Origin: Petrachloros mirabilis ULC683
Lineage (GTDB): Bacteria > Cyanobacteriota > Cyanobacteriia > Thermosynechococcales > Thermosynechococcaceae
Length of the DNA stretch: 64,000 nt
Reading direction: 5' to 3'
Assembly: GCF_009939295.1 (NCBI RefSeq)
Contig: NZ_WVIC01000014.1
Span: 28,218 to 92,217 of the forward strand
Shown: piece after piece, positions 63,630-64,000 of the stretch
Numbering within the stretch: position 1 is the first letter of the stretch
Layout of the letters: each line of letters opens with the position of its first letter
Position numbers and translations under genes: made by a program
The notes under the pieces: generated by a model
What the model saw: the letters and a program-made list of their open reading frames with translations, nothing else
What the model was told of the DNA's origin: nothing
The model's database searches: none

Positions 63630-63871
63630 TCAAATTAAAATCTGTCCGCCTTGGATTTCGTAGAACCGTAACAGTAGTTTGACGAGCGTACTTTTGCCTG
63701 ATCCAGTTGCACCGACAATGCCAATTGTTGCTCCAGATGGAACTGTTAAAGAGAGACTTTTGAAAACAGGATTTCGTCCGTTGTAAGCAAACGTAATATC
63801 ATCAAACTGCACTTCTCCACAAACTGTACTGAGCGGGAGTTGATCATTGCCTGCGGAAATATCAATCGGTG
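63630..63871 (-). pseudogene. ABC exporter ATPase-domain fragment
   Basis: The minus frame gives TPIDISAGNDQLPLSTVCGE, VQFDDITFAYNGRNPVFKSL, Walker A IGIVGATGSGKSTLVKLLLR and FYEIQGGQILI, then a stop. The signature, Walker B and switch motifs are missing. On its N-terminal side it abuts a 67-bp hairpin element. The family (MsbA/HepA-like exporters) is that of the transmembrane fragment at 8820-9041. Confidence 0.8.
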
Positions 63872-63938
63872 TATAGCGATCCTAAATGATTTTTAAACTC
63901 ATAGACTTTGAGTTTAAAAATCATTTAGGATCGCTATA
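63872..63938. repeat. 67-bp perfect hairpin element
   Basis: Two identical inverted arms of 30 nt (beginning TATAGCGATCCTAAATGATT) enclose a 7-nt loop TAGACTT. It starts exactly where the ABC fragment similarity begins. Another right end (21 nt identical) is at 33084-33104. Confidence 0.9.
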
Positions 63939-64000
63939 TTTGAGTTATTGAGTGAGCCGCCCGCCAACGCCCAAGCCTACCGCTTCGATGCAGTGGCGGT
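63939..64000. other. Window edge, possible start of another coding region
   Basis: The plus strand can be read ELLSEPPANAQAYRFDAVAV up to the window end without a stop. This could be part of a gene, but it is too short to name. Confidence 0.2.

Overview
The window looks like a cyanobacterial chromosome segment. It carries psaC, the catalytic chain of ferredoxin-thioredoxin reductase, carotenoid genes (crtE, a crtD-like desaturase), glgC, a PucC/BCD-type chlorophyll-family transporter, DUF3134 and DUF212 proteins, and many copies of the octamer GCGATCGC (HIP1). Base composition is moderate and the intergenic space is full of small palindromic repeats, as in Leptolyngbya-like or other filamentous/unicellular Synechococcales. 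The exact genus cannot be read from this sequence.

Layout. 1-2662 (minus): deoC-recO-MFS transporter with ATGA overlaps. 2700-8700: an araC remnant, a Uma2 nuclease, a tiny membrane ORF, a Mo-nitrogenase-C-domain protein, a CPBP protease and a PucC-like transporter. 8750-16300: an accessory island with a broken ABC exporter piece, three toxin-antitoxin modules alternating with three copies of a long direct repeat, IS66-like and IS630-like transposase fragments, an orphan phnF/phnG pair and a frameshifted HerA/DUF87 ATPase. 16330-16760: tRNA-Ala with a decayed, interrupted duplicate, then tRNA-Phe. 16780-28310: pilin-like protein, DUF212, crtE, folD, psaC, a GT4 glycosyltransferase, mutL, a dynamin-like/Era-like GTPase and purT. 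28410-34772: rplS, tRNA-Trp, secE, nusG, rplK, rplA, rplJ, rplL (the classical order), then glgC. 34971-39090 (minus): moeB-rhodanese, a JAMM protease, an Rpn-type protein, a Uma2 nuclease and a histidine phosphatase. 39442-50831: RlpA-like protein, a UbiH-type monooxygenase, ftrC, DUF309, lptA-lptB-lptF (lipopolysaccharide export), map, crtD, ftsQ, ftsZ and prs. 50833-52760: a ruined IS66 element and an Rpn remnant. 52863-63311: trxA, a HAD hydrolase, pgeF, a DUF6883/DUF4926 pair, mraY, DUF3134, dnaG, fabG, an APH-like kinase and proB. The last 370 bases hold an ABC ATPase fragment next to a perfect 67-bp hairpin element.

The core genes are intact and belong to translation, envelope and division (mraY, ftsQ, ftsZ, pgeF, lpt genes), redox and photosynthesis, and nucleotide metabolism. 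The accessory part is dominated by decay: at least seven pseudogenes and at least five families of small non-autonomous repeats. The most unusual observations are the toxin-antitoxin/repeat alternation at 9.0-12.1 kb, a tRNA-Ala duplicate broken by two roughly 25-nt insertions, a 153-bp element flanked by an 8-bp target duplication inside an IS66 transposase, a family of exactly 108-bp elements in three copies, and a 133-178-bp palindromic family that has entered the rplK-rplA gap of the ribosomal protein cluster. No convincing wholly new multi-gene system is visible.
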